From Clostridiales bacterium (lineage in GTDB: Bacteria; Bacillota; Clostridia; Christensenellales; Aristaeellaceae): a DNA stretch of 54,256 bases. The position numbers were made by a program, and so were the translations under genes. The notes under the pieces were generated by a model that saw nothing but the letters and a program-made list of their open reading frames with translations, ran no database searches and was not told the DNA's origin. Below are positions 16,470 through 24,027 of the stretch, piece after piece. Position 1 is the first letter of the stretch; every line of letters begins with the position of its first letter. The stretch covers positions 1-54,256 of the forward strand of contig SVHC01000021.1 of assembly GCA_015056055.1 (NCBI GenBank), in the 5' to 3' direction.

Positions 16470-17630
16470 ATGAAGCGTACTGCCGCATGGTTTCTGATTT
16501 TTCTCCTGCTTTTTTCCCTGCCGACAGCGCTGGCTGAAAGCGTGATGGAGACGCTTGAAATCGCCGAGCGCGAAAGCGTGAAGCTTTCCAACGATCTTCT
16601 GCCCGAAACGGCAAAGCTCATTGCGTCCCACAAAAACGTTTCCTGGCAAAGCTCCGACCCCGATATTGCAACGGTTGACCGCGGATATGTGCTGCGCGCA
16701 AAGCGTACCGGCGAATGCATTATGACCGGTACGGATGACGGACGGGAAATCGCTTCCTTCCGCGTGGTCGTAAAGCCGGGCGCTCCCCTTGAAGGTCACC
16801 CCGTGACCGTTACGGCATTCACTGCGCTCAAGCTCAAGGAAGCTTCGGACGATGTCAAGCGCATTCTTTCCGACTATTCCGACCTTACGTGGGAAAGTTC
16901 CGACCCGGCAATTGCCATCGTAAACCATAGCAATGTGCTTTACGGCAAAAAGGAAGGCACCTGCGAAATCTACGCGCTGGAGGACGGAATGAGCGTTGCC
17001 AAGCTCGATGTTACCGTAACCTTCAACAGCGAAGTGGAAGAAAAGTTCATCGCATTCACCTTTGACGACGGTCCCAGCAAACCCACCTGGACCATTCTGG
17101 ATACGCTGGATGAATACGGAATCAAGGCTACCTTCTTCATGGTCGGAGAAATGGTTGACATGCGTCCTTCCACCGTGCTTGCCGTATATGAAGCCGGTCA
17201 CGAAATCGGCAACCATACCTACAACCACTATAACCTTGATAACCTTTCCTATGAGCGCGCCCGCCGTGAAATCGAAAAGACCGACGAGGCAATCTTCAAA
17301 ATCACCGGCGAAAATCCCACCGTCATCCGCGCACCCGGCGGTGATTTGACCGTAAAACATTCCGAAGAATACTACGACGGACGCTACTTCATCTACTGGA
17401 CGCTGGGTACCGGCGACTGGAAGAGCCGCGATACCGATAAGGTCTGCAGCGTCGTGCGCAACAAGCATCACAACCATGCCGTTGTCCTGATGCATGACCT
17501 CTACCCCACCACGGCAAAGGCCGTGAAAAAGCTCGTGCCGGAGCTGATTCTTAAGGGTTACACCTTCGTGACCGTATCCGAAATGATCGAAATCACCGGC
17601 GAACCCGAAGGAAAGATATACGCGAAGTAG
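16470..17630 (+). CDS. secreted Ig-like/NodB polysaccharide deacetylase
   Basis: The 386-aa product begins with a signal peptide (MKRTAAWFLIFLLLFS...TALA, cut near residue 22). Two bacterial Ig-like (Big_2-type) domains follow at about 25-105 and 110-190, each with the WxSSDPxIAxV signature. A NodB deacetylase domain fills about 193-375: TFDDGPS (Asp199, Asp200), HTYNH (His249, His253 metal ligands), RAPGG and LMHD. It probably removes N-acetyl groups from peptidoglycan or another surface polymer outside the cell. The start was chosen at the ATG behind AGGAGGAG because it begins the signal peptide directly; an upstream start adds 20 residues overlapping the promoter. Confidence 0.92.
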   Translation: MKRTAAWFLIFLLLFSLPTALAESVMETLEIAERESVKLSNDLLPETAKLIASHKNVSWQSSDPDIATVDRGYVLRAKRTGECIMTGTDDGREIASFRVVVKPGAPLEGHPVTVTAFTALKLKEASDDVKRILSDYSDLTWESSDPAIAIVNHSNVLYGKKEGTCEIYALEDGMSVAKLDVTVTFNSEVEEKFIAFTFDDGPSKPTWTILDTLDEYGIKATFFMVGEMVDMRPSTVLAVYEAGHEIGNHTYNHYNLDNLSYERARREIEKTDEAIFKITGENPTVIRAPGGDLTVKHSEEYYDGRYFIYWTLGTGDWKSRDTDKVCSVVRNKHHNHAVVLMHDLYPTTAKAVKKLVPELILKGYTFVTVSEMIEITGEPEGKIYAK

Positions 17631-17642
17631 GATTCTCAACTT

Positions 17643-17677
17643 GGTCGGAGTGCGGAATGCGCTTCGGCCTTTATTTT
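17643..17677. terminator. terminator between converging genes
   Basis: GGTCGGAG pairs with CTTCGGCC (with wobbles) and TTTATTTT follows on the plus strand. It overlaps the last codons of the convergent M23 gene. Confidence 0.6.
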
Positions 17678-18258
17678 GCCAGAAAGTCCTCCGGATTCTG
17701 TGAAATGCCATTCTCAATCACTTCAAAATGCAGATGCGCTCCGTATGCCCTTTCCGCGCAGGGATAATCGCCGACCTTGCCGATCCGCTGCCCGCGCAGA
17801 ACGCAGTCGGAAGGCTCCACTTCGCTTTGCTCAGAAAGGCATCCATAGCGAAGCAGCACTCCATCCCTTGTTTTTATCTCCACGGTGCAGCCGTATTCCG
17901 GGGATCGGTACACAGACGTGACCGTTCCGCTTTCCGCTGCGCACACGTCAGTCCCCTCCGGGGCGGAAAGATCGATTCCCGTATGTCCCGAAAAAATCCC
18001 CAGCTCCCGGCGGTATACCGCCGCATTCGGCGCATGGTGCGAAATCACTTCCCCTTCCAGAGGCCATTGGAAGGAAATTTCCGGACTCTGCCCAAATTCG
18101 GTTTCCTTCGGCAGACTTTCCGCTGCCGAAACGGCATGGACAGCGGCAGGCTGCCGACTTCTGTACCACATTCCTGCGCCGCCCAGCATCAGGATCAGCG
18201 CCGCAAGAGATACGTAAAATCCGGATCTTGCCCAGAATGCGCGCATTTTTTGCACCAT
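17671..18258 (-). CDS. membrane-anchored M23 metallopeptidase, SpoIIQ-like
   Basis: The 195-aa protein has one N-terminal membrane segment (residues about 13-32) and a LytM/M23 domain (about 60-190) outside the membrane. The zinc-binding residues are present in GHTGIDLS and GAHLHFEV, so it may still cut peptide bonds in peptidoglycan. Size and layout fit SpoIIQ, which works at the engulfing forespore membrane, but a generic M23 protein is possible. The start codon follows GGAGGGG, which sits inside the 3' arm of the terminator of the upstream gene (18261-18302), so expression may depend on how that hairpin folds. Confidence 0.85.
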   Translation of the reverse strand: MVQKMRAFWARSGFYVSLAALILMLGGAGMWYRSRQPAAVHAVSAAESLPKETEFGQSPEISFQWPLEGEVISHHAPNAAVYRRELGIFSGHTGIDLSAPEGTDVCAAESGTVTSVYRSPEYGCTVEIKTRDGVLLRYGCLSEQSEVEPSDCVLRGQRIGKVGDYPCAERAYGAHLHFEVIENGISQNPEDFLAK

Positions 18259-18260
18259 AT

Positions 18261-18302
18261 AAAAACCCCTCCGCAGAAAGTATCGCCTGCGAAAGGGGTT
18301 TT
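18261..18302 (-). terminator. terminator/attenuator upstream of the M23 gene
   Basis: AAAACCCCTTTCGCAG pairs with CTGCGGAGGGGTTTTT on the minus strand. It ends transcripts from the HEAT-repeat gene, and its 3' arm contains the M23 ribosome binding site. Confidence 0.85.
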
Positions 18303-18315
18303 ATACCGAAATCTT

Positions 18316-18642
18316 TTAGTTTTGTAATGCAAGCATCGCCTTTTTGGCCTCGGCAATGACCTGAGCATCCTTTTCCGTATCCAGCAGATGACGGAGATGG
18401 ACGCCCGCTGCCGGACGCTTCAGAAGACCCAGCGCATATGCTGCCGCGGCACGCTTTTCCGGATTGGAATCTCTAAGAAAGGGGATCAGCGCATTGTACG
18501 CCTCATCGCTTGCACACCTTCCCAGACCGCGGATGGCGGCAATTGCCACTTCCGTTTTTTTGGATCCCGAAAGATTGATCAAGGCATTCACATTGCGCTT
18601 TTTTATGCATTTTTCCACCTTAGCGAGATTGTTGCCAAACAT
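18316..18642 (-). CDS. small HEAT-repeat protein
   Basis: The 108-aa product consists of HEAT-like helix pairs: KTEVAIAAIRGLGRCASDEA, NPEKRAAAAYALGLLKRPAA, and AQVIAEAKKAMLAL. Such repeats make a curved protein-binding scaffold; the partner is unknown. The start is the ATG eight bases after GGAGG, not the GTG three codons upstream. That ribosome binding site is one arm of an eight-pair hairpin (18650-18675). Confidence 0.8.
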   Translation of the reverse strand: MFGNNLAKVEKCIKKRNVNALINLSGSKKTEVAIAAIRGLGRCASDEAYNALIPFLRDSNPEKRAAAAYALGLLKRPAAGVHLRHLLDTEKDAQVIAEAKKAMLALQN

Positions 18643-18649
18643 ACAAAAC

Positions 18650-18675
18650 ACCTCCAGTTGTATTATGCTGGAGGT
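18650..18675 (-). promoter_or_regulatory. hairpin that hides the HEAT gene ribosome binding site
   Basis: On the minus strand ACCTCCAG, a ten-base loop and CTGGAGGT form a perfect eight-pair stem. The 3' arm is the Shine-Dalgarno sequence and the 5' arm is a true anti-Shine-Dalgarno. A TATAAT lies just upstream on the same strand, so the hairpin would be at the very 5' end of the message. Confidence 0.7.
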
Positions 18676-18708
18676 ATTATACGCCTGAATTTTGTCAGAA
18701 AATTGAAC

Positions 18709-20580
18709 TTAAGCAGGCTTTTGTCTGCCTTTGCGCTTTGGAGTCTGCGTTCCTTTCGCGGTTCTGCGCTTGGAGAAATCCGGCTTTTCAAATTTCACGC
18801 TGCGGTCGGCCGATTTTGCAGCTTCCACAAGAAACGCCGAAAAACGGGAAATGCTGCCCAGAAAGCGTCTGGCTTTCTCCTGCGCCGCGCCGTCCTCCGC
18901 ATGCGCCATGGTATAAAGCGCACGCTCCCATTTGCCTGTGGTTTCCGCAGAGCGAATTTCCACCGGCACAACGCGGATCAGATTTTTTCCCTTTTCGGTG
19001 GAAACCAGCGTTTTTCCCTGCCGCTTGATATAGCCGGTGGCAATCAGGCGTTCCAGAATGGCCGCGCGGGTTGCAGGCGTTCCAAGGCCGGATGCCTTCA
19101 ATCGTTCGCGCAGTGCTTCGTCATCCACCAGCTGGCCTGCATTTTCCATAAGACCGAGCAGGGATGCATCCGTATGCCGCTGCGGAGGGCGCGTGCTCTT
19201 TTTCTGCATGGAAACGCTTTTGACTTCGCGCGTGTCGCCTTCCTTCACATCGGGAAGTTCCTCGCCGGAAGCTTTGTTCGCATCGCGGTACAGCGCACGC
19301 CAGCCTTCGTCCACGGTGACGGTTCCCGTGGAAACAAAATCGTATTCCTCCACGCGGGTAACGAGCTTCGTGCTGTCCTGCAGACATTCCTTCATATGCG
19401 CGGCAATCAAACGTCTGGCTACCAGATCGTAAATTGCGGCCTCATCGCCGGAAAGCTCGCCCACTTTGTGCCCCGTGGGCACGATGGCATGGTGATCGGT
19501 GAGCTTGGAATCGTCATATATGCGCTTTGTTTTGGTCAGCGGCTCCGCAAGGACCGCCTGCGCAAAGGGCATGAGATTTGCGGGAGACGCCTTGAGCGCC
19601 GCCGGAATTTTGGGAGCCATATCATTCGGAAGATGGCGGCTGTCCGTTCGGGGATAGGTGATAAGCTTTTTATTCTCATACAGAGACTGCGCGGCTTTGA
19701 GCGTCCTGTCTGCCGAGAAGCCCAGGCGCGTGTTCGCATCCCGCTGCAGCGAGGTCAGATCATACAAAAGCGGCGGCTGGAGCTTTTTCCTCTCCCGCTT
19801 TGCCTGTGTGACCGTGCCTGTCTTTCCCGTTACGGCACTTTTTACCTTCTGGGCAAGTTCACGGTCATACACATGCCCGTCCTTTTCCTCCGGATTTTTC
19901 CACAGACCTTTGTAGTCGCCAAAATCCGCCGTTACCTCCCAGTAATCGCGCGCCTGGAAACCATCGATTTCCGCATCGCGCGCAACGATCAGGGCAAGCG
20001 TCGGGGTCTGCACCCTGCCGACGGGAAGCACCGCATTGTATGCCAGTGAAAATGCCCGCGACGCATTCATGCCCACCAGCCAGTCCGCTTCGCTGCGGCA
20101 GCGCGCACTGGCATACAGTGCGTCGTATTGTGCCGACGGCGCAAGCGAATCAAATCCCGCGCGGATGGCCGAATCTGTCATAGAAGAAATCCACAGCCGC
20201 TCCACCGGCTTTTTGCAGCCGGCTTTTTCATATATGTAGCGGAAGATGAGTTCGCCCTCGCGCCCGGCGTCTGTCGCGCAGACGATGGATTCGATTTCGG
20301 CGCTGTTCATCCATTTTTTGATTACGGAAAACTGGGATTTTGTTTTGGGCAGCACCTTCGTGGGAATATCCGCAGGCAGAATCGGCAGCGTATGCATCGA
20401 CCATTTTTTGTATCGCTCGTCGAGCTCGTCCGGCTCGCACAGGGATACGAGATGGCCGATTGCCCATGTAATCACCCATCCGTCGCCGCGCAAAAAGCCT
20501 TCGCCTTTTTCCTTTGCGCCCAGAACGCGCGCAATGTCACGTCCGACCGAAGGTTTTTCCGCCACTACAAGCTTTGCCAT
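18709..20580 (-). CDS. topB: DNA topoisomerase III
   Basis: This 623-aa type IA topoisomerase passes single strands and separates linked DNA. The Toprim domain opens with LVVAEKPSVGRDIARVLG and has CATDAGREGELIFRYIY. The catalytic tyrosine is Tyr309 in LITYPRTDSRHLP. There are no C-terminal zinc fingers, only a short basic tail (KRRTAKGTQTPKRKGRQKPA), as usual for TopB. AAGGAGC precedes the ATG. It is divergent from the DUF362 gene. The intact Toprim and Tyr motifs leave little doubt; a plasmid-type paralog is possible but nothing nearby suggests transfer. Confidence 0.95.
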   Translation of the reverse strand: MAKLVVAEKPSVGRDIARVLGAKEKGEGFLRGDGWVITWAIGHLVSLCEPDELDERYKKWSMHTLPILPADIPTKVLPKTKSQFSVIKKWMNSAEIESIVCATDAGREGELIFRYIYEKAGCKKPVERLWISSMTDSAIRAGFDSLAPSAQYDALYASARCRSEADWLVGMNASRAFSLAYNAVLPVGRVQTPTLALIVARDAEIDGFQARDYWEVTADFGDYKGLWKNPEEKDGHVYDRELAQKVKSAVTGKTGTVTQAKRERKKLQPPLLYDLTSLQRDANTRLGFSADRTLKAAQSLYENKKLITYPRTDSRHLPNDMAPKIPAALKASPANLMPFAQAVLAEPLTKTKRIYDDSKLTDHHAIVPTGHKVGELSGDEAAIYDLVARRLIAAHMKECLQDSTKLVTRVEEYDFVSTGTVTVDEGWRALYRDANKASGEELPDVKEGDTREVKSVSMQKKSTRPPQRHTDASLLGLMENAGQLVDDEALRERLKASGLGTPATRAAILERLIATGYIKRQGKTLVSTEKGKNLIRVVPVEIRSAETTGKWERALYTMAHAEDGAAQEKARRFLGSISRFSAFLVEAAKSADRSVKFEKPDFSKRRTAKGTQTPKRKGRQKPA

Positions 20581-20589
20581 AATTGCTCC

Positions 20590-20618
20590 TTGAATTCCAT
20601 TCTTTTTATTGCTATAAT
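20590..20618 (+). promoter_or_regulatory. promoter of the DUF362 gene
   Basis: TTGAAT, 17 bases, TATAAT; AAAGGAG precedes the ATG at 20660. Confidence 0.72.
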
Positions 20619-20659
20619 CACACTGTAACCCATTTCAAACACGTGAAAAGGAGTTTCCC

Positions 20660-21766
20660 ATGAAAAAATCGCAGGTATACTTCACCGATATGCGCGTACA
20701 CGACGAGGGACTGGCCGAAAAGCTTGTATCCCTTGCAAAACGTGCCGGCATCGAAAACATTGACTTTACCGGAAAATTCGTCGCCATCAAAGTCCATTTC
20801 GGCGAGATGGGCAATCTTTCGTTCCTGCGCGCCGACTACGCACGCGCCCTTGCGGGGCTTATCCGTTCCCTTGGCGGAAAGCCGTTCGTAACCGACTGTT
20901 CCACTTTGTATGTCGGTTCGCGCAAAAATGCACTCGACCATCTGGACGTTGCCTATGCGCACGGATACAATCCGCTGTGTCTTGGCTGCCACACCATTAT
21001 TGCCGACGGCCTGAAAGGCACCGACGAGACCATTATCCCCATCGACTGTGAATACGTGAAAAACGCCAAAATCGGCCGTGCCATCGCAGACGCCGATATC
21101 GTGATTTCCCTGAATCACTTCAAGGGCCACGAGGCAACCGGCTTTGGCGGCGCACTGAAAAACCTCGGCATGGGCTGCGGTTCTTCCGCCGGAAAGGCCG
21201 AAATGCACGAAACCGAAAAACCTGCCGTGGACAGGGATATCTGCGTGGGCTGCGGTGTCTGTGAAAACAATTGTGCGCACGATGCCATCCACGTAGCGGA
21301 CGGAAGTGCGCACATCAATTACGAAAACTGCAAAGGCTGCGGCCGCTGCATCGGCGTATGTCCGCAGGGTGCGCTGCACACCGGCGAGGCCGAAGGCTGC
21401 GCAATTCTTGCCCGCAAGATCGCCGAATATTCGCTGGCTGTCTGCAAGGGAAAGCCGCATTTCCACCTTTCGCTGGTAATCGACGTAAGTCCCTGCTGCG
21501 ACTGCTACAGCACCAACGACGCGGCCATCATCCCGGACGTAGGCATGTTTGCCTCATTTGACCCGGTTGCCATCGACGTAGCCTGCGCCGACATGGCCAA
21601 CCGCCAGCCCGCCATTGCCAATTCACTGCTCGGCGAACGCGGCGGCGACTGCCATCACGACCATTTCCATGCAATGCATCCTGTCAGCGACTGGCGCGCC
21701 GGTGTAAAACACGCTGAAGAAATCGGTCTGGGCAGCACCGAATATGAACTGATCACTGCGGAGTGA
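20660..21766 (+). CDS. DUF362 domain protein with two 4Fe-4S clusters
   Basis: Residues 1-180 and 260-360 match DUF362 (VAIKVHFGEMGNLSFLRADY, ADIVISLNHFKGHEATGFGG, FDPVAIDVACADM). Inserted at about 193-240 are two ferredoxin motifs, CVGCGVCENNC and CKGCGRCIGVCP, for two 4Fe-4S clusters. Members are common in anaerobes, are thought to act in electron transfer, and have no defined substrate. The gene has its own promoter. Its last 14 bases overlap the end of the convergent solute-binding protein gene; both stop codons lie in one palindrome. Confidence 0.9.
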   Translation: MKKSQVYFTDMRVHDEGLAEKLVSLAKRAGIENIDFTGKFVAIKVHFGEMGNLSFLRADYARALAGLIRSLGGKPFVTDCSTLYVGSRKNALDHLDVAYAHGYNPLCLGCHTIIADGLKGTDETIIPIDCEYVKNAKIGRAIADADIVISLNHFKGHEATGFGGALKNLGMGCGSSAGKAEMHETEKPAVDRDICVGCGVCENNCAHDAIHVADGSAHINYENCKGCGRCIGVCPQGALHTGEAEGCAILARKIAEYSLAVCKGKPHFHLSLVIDVSPCCDCYSTNDAAIIPDVGMFASFDPVAIDVACADMANRQPAIANSLLGERGGDCHHDHFHAMHPVSDWRAGVKHAEEIGLGSTEYELITAE

Positions 21767-23381
21767 TAAACTCGATTCCGCGCAAAACATTTCCCTCGCG
21801 GATGCCGGACAATCCCGAAACGTCCAGCGTGGAAATTACCGTTCCCGAACGGAAGAACAATCCCAATATCGGCAGCTCATTTATAATATGCAGCTGAACA
21901 CTTGCCATGGCTGTGCGCATGGACACTTCGTCCTTCGCAGCCATGGCTTCATTTAAGTACGAATCCATAGCCTCGTTGGCATAGCCGGAATAATTCAGCT
22001 TACCGTTTGAGCTCAGAAGCGGCTTAAGATCCGGCTTGGTGGAAAGGTTTACACCGATCAGCGCCAGCTGGAAATACTTGTTTTTCAGCGCCTTCTTTAT
22101 GGTTTCCTGCGTCCATTCCTTGCTGTCGGGGTCAAGCGTCTTATAGGTTGCTTTGATTCCGAGCAGATTCAATTGTTCAACAATCGCAGCTGCTGCATTG
22201 GAACGCGTAGGCGCGGAAGGTTCATCGTAGGTGATGATTTCCAGTTCCAGCGTGGTCAGGGTGCCGTTCACATATTTATCCAGATAGAAATCGCCGTTGC
22301 TGTCGACCCATCCGCTGTCATTGAGAAGCTGCAGCGCACGTTCGGGCGAATAGTTGTAGGCCGCGGCCTGCATTTCATACAGCCAGCTGCCCGGAACCAC
22401 GGGAACCTCCGTCTGCTGCACCATGCCCAGATAGGAGTTTTCCGCCAGCGTTGATCGGTCGATCGCATACATCAGCGCCTGACGCACGGTCTTATCGCTC
22501 AGAATCGGATCGCTCAGGTTCGGAATGATACATTCATACGTTGTGGTGGGATAATCCAGCGAAACGCGGCCTTTCAGATTGCGTGCAAGCGCCGCAGTGG
22601 TTGAGCGGGTTGCAAGCGTATTGATTCCTCCGGTCTGCAATGCGGACAGCGCATCCACCGTTTCGGAAAAGAACACAGCCTGCACGGAATGCACATTCGT
22701 GGTCTGCTTCCACCACAGGGGATTGGCTTCAAGCCGCAGCGCCGTATCGGTAGTATACTGAATATACCAGTAAGGACCGGTTCCCATCGGCATGGCGGCA
22801 TCCACATAGCTGCGCGAAACCACCGGGAACGTCATCGCATACAACAGCGCATACGCATCCGAATCCGCCTTTACGCTGACCTGCAGGTCATTCAGCGCGA
22901 TCATGCCCTTGATATCGGCAACGCGCGAATACCACGGATAGGCTTCGCCCGCGGCAACGATCGTATTATACGTTGCCACAACGTCATAGGCAGTAAGCGG
23001 GTTGCCGTCATGAAAGACGATACCTGAACGCAGCGTAAACGTCCAGATATTTTCCTCGCTGACTTCCCAGCGGTCTGCAAGGAGCGGAACAGGCTTCATC
23101 GAGTCGTCCAGCTCGACTACGCTTTCAAACACCAGCGTATTGATGTTCATCACGTCGCGCGTTGTGCAGTAAATCGGATTGACCGATGCATTCGGGTCCG
23201 CCACAATGCCAAGCACGATGTCCGCTGTGTTCGATGGGTCCGGCTTAGGCGTAGTCGTATAAAGAGACGACTGCCGCCCCGGAACCGTCGTAGAGGACGT
23301 GCCTGCCCGGCATCCGGACAAAAGTATCGCAAGCACCAGAAGGATGCCTACGATTTTTGCAGAGGAACTGATCTTTTTCAT
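21753..23381 (-). CDS. solute-binding lipoprotein (SBP family 5, peptide/nickel type)
   Basis: The 542-aa protein starts with a lipoprotein signal (IVGILLVLAILLSGCRAG; lipobox LSGC) and has the family 5 fold: VFESVVELD...PVPLLADRWEVS, TFTLRSGIVFHDGNPLTAYDVV, VRQALMYAIDRSTL. It should capture a peptide or similar solute outside the membrane for an ABC importer, yet no permease or ATPase gene is nearby. It is third in line after polA and coaE, 25 bp from coaE. The start was set at the ATG behind AAAGG that begins the signal peptide; 19 upstream codons would overlap coaE. Confidence 0.93.
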   Translation of the reverse strand: MKKISSSAKIVGILLVLAILLSGCRAGTSSTTVPGRQSSLYTTTPKPDPSNTADIVLGIVADPNASVNPIYCTTRDVMNINTLVFESVVELDDSMKPVPLLADRWEVSEENIWTFTLRSGIVFHDGNPLTAYDVVATYNTIVAAGEAYPWYSRVADIKGMIALNDLQVSVKADSDAYALLYAMTFPVVSRSYVDAAMPMGTGPYWYIQYTTDTALRLEANPLWWKQTTNVHSVQAVFFSETVDALSALQTGGINTLATRSTTAALARNLKGRVSLDYPTTTYECIIPNLSDPILSDKTVRQALMYAIDRSTLAENSYLGMVQQTEVPVVPGSWLYEMQAAAYNYSPERALQLLNDSGWVDSNGDFYLDKYVNGTLTTLELEIITYDEPSAPTRSNAAAAIVEQLNLLGIKATYKTLDPDSKEWTQETIKKALKNKYFQLALIGVNLSTKPDLKPLLSSNGKLNYSGYANEAMDSYLNEAMAAKDEVSMRTAMASVQLHIINELPILGLFFRSGTVISTLDVSGLSGIREGNVLRGIEFITPQ

Positions 23382-23406
23382 ACCCTTTAATTTCCTTTGG
23401 TAGGGA

Positions 23407-24027
23407 TTACTTCTCGCGAATCCTGCGCAGAAGCGCATGGTACATCTGGCTGATTTCCGCCAGCGTGCGTTCCATCGTCTTATCCGTATGAATTACGATG
23501 TCGGCACGGTCCGTCTTTTCCTTTGACGGAAGCTGGCTGGCAATGCGGCGGCTTGCCGAATCGGCATCCAGACCGTCGCGCTGCATGATGCGCTCCAGCT
23601 GTTTTTCGGGTTCAACCGTAACCACCCACACCTCGTCGCACATTGTGTCCATGCCGGTTTCAAAAAGAAGCGGCACATCCATAACCACCACGCTCCCGGC
23701 AGGGCTGGAATCGATTCCTTCGACAATGCGGCGCTGTACCAGAGGATGCACAATCCCCTCCAGTGCACGGCGCGCCCCGACATCCTCGAACACGATTGCA
23801 CCCACACGTCTGCGGTCTACCGAACCGTCCTCGCGGATGGCACCGTCGCCGAACAGGGCGCGAATGGGATCCACCGCAGCGCCGCCCGTTTCGAGCAGTT
23901 CATGCGATATTTTATCCGCGTCCAGATGGATGGCTCCCAATTCCGCCAGTCTGGCCGCGACGGTAGACTTGCCGCAGGCAATGCCGCCCGTCAGACCCAG
24001 AATAAACGGTTTCTCATTTGCATGCAT
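23407..24027 (-). CDS. coaE: dephospho-CoA kinase
   Basis: The 206-aa enzyme phosphorylates dephospho-CoA in the last step of coenzyme A synthesis. The P-loop is GLTGGIACGKST at residues 11-22, followed by LDADKISHELLE, the lid region (VMDVPLLFETGMD) and QRDGLDADSASRRIASQ. The start ATG follows GGGAGG and lies within the last 14 bp of polA, so translation is coupled. The polA-coaE pairing is common in Firmicutes. Confidence 0.96.
   Translation of the reverse strand: MHANEKPFILGLTGGIACGKSTVAARLAELGAIHLDADKISHELLETGGAAVDPIRALFGDGAIREDGSVDRRRVGAIVFEDVGARRALEGIVHPLVQRRIVEGIDSSPAGSVVVMDVPLLFETGMDTMCDEVWVVTVEPEKQLERIMQRDGLDADSASRRIASQLPSKEKTDRADIVIHTDKTMERTLAEISQMYHALLRRIREK

Noticed and set aside
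16455-17717. 420-codon minus-strand frame over the deacetylase gene
   Set aside because: The plus strand has a signal peptide and all NodB motifs; this is its shadow.
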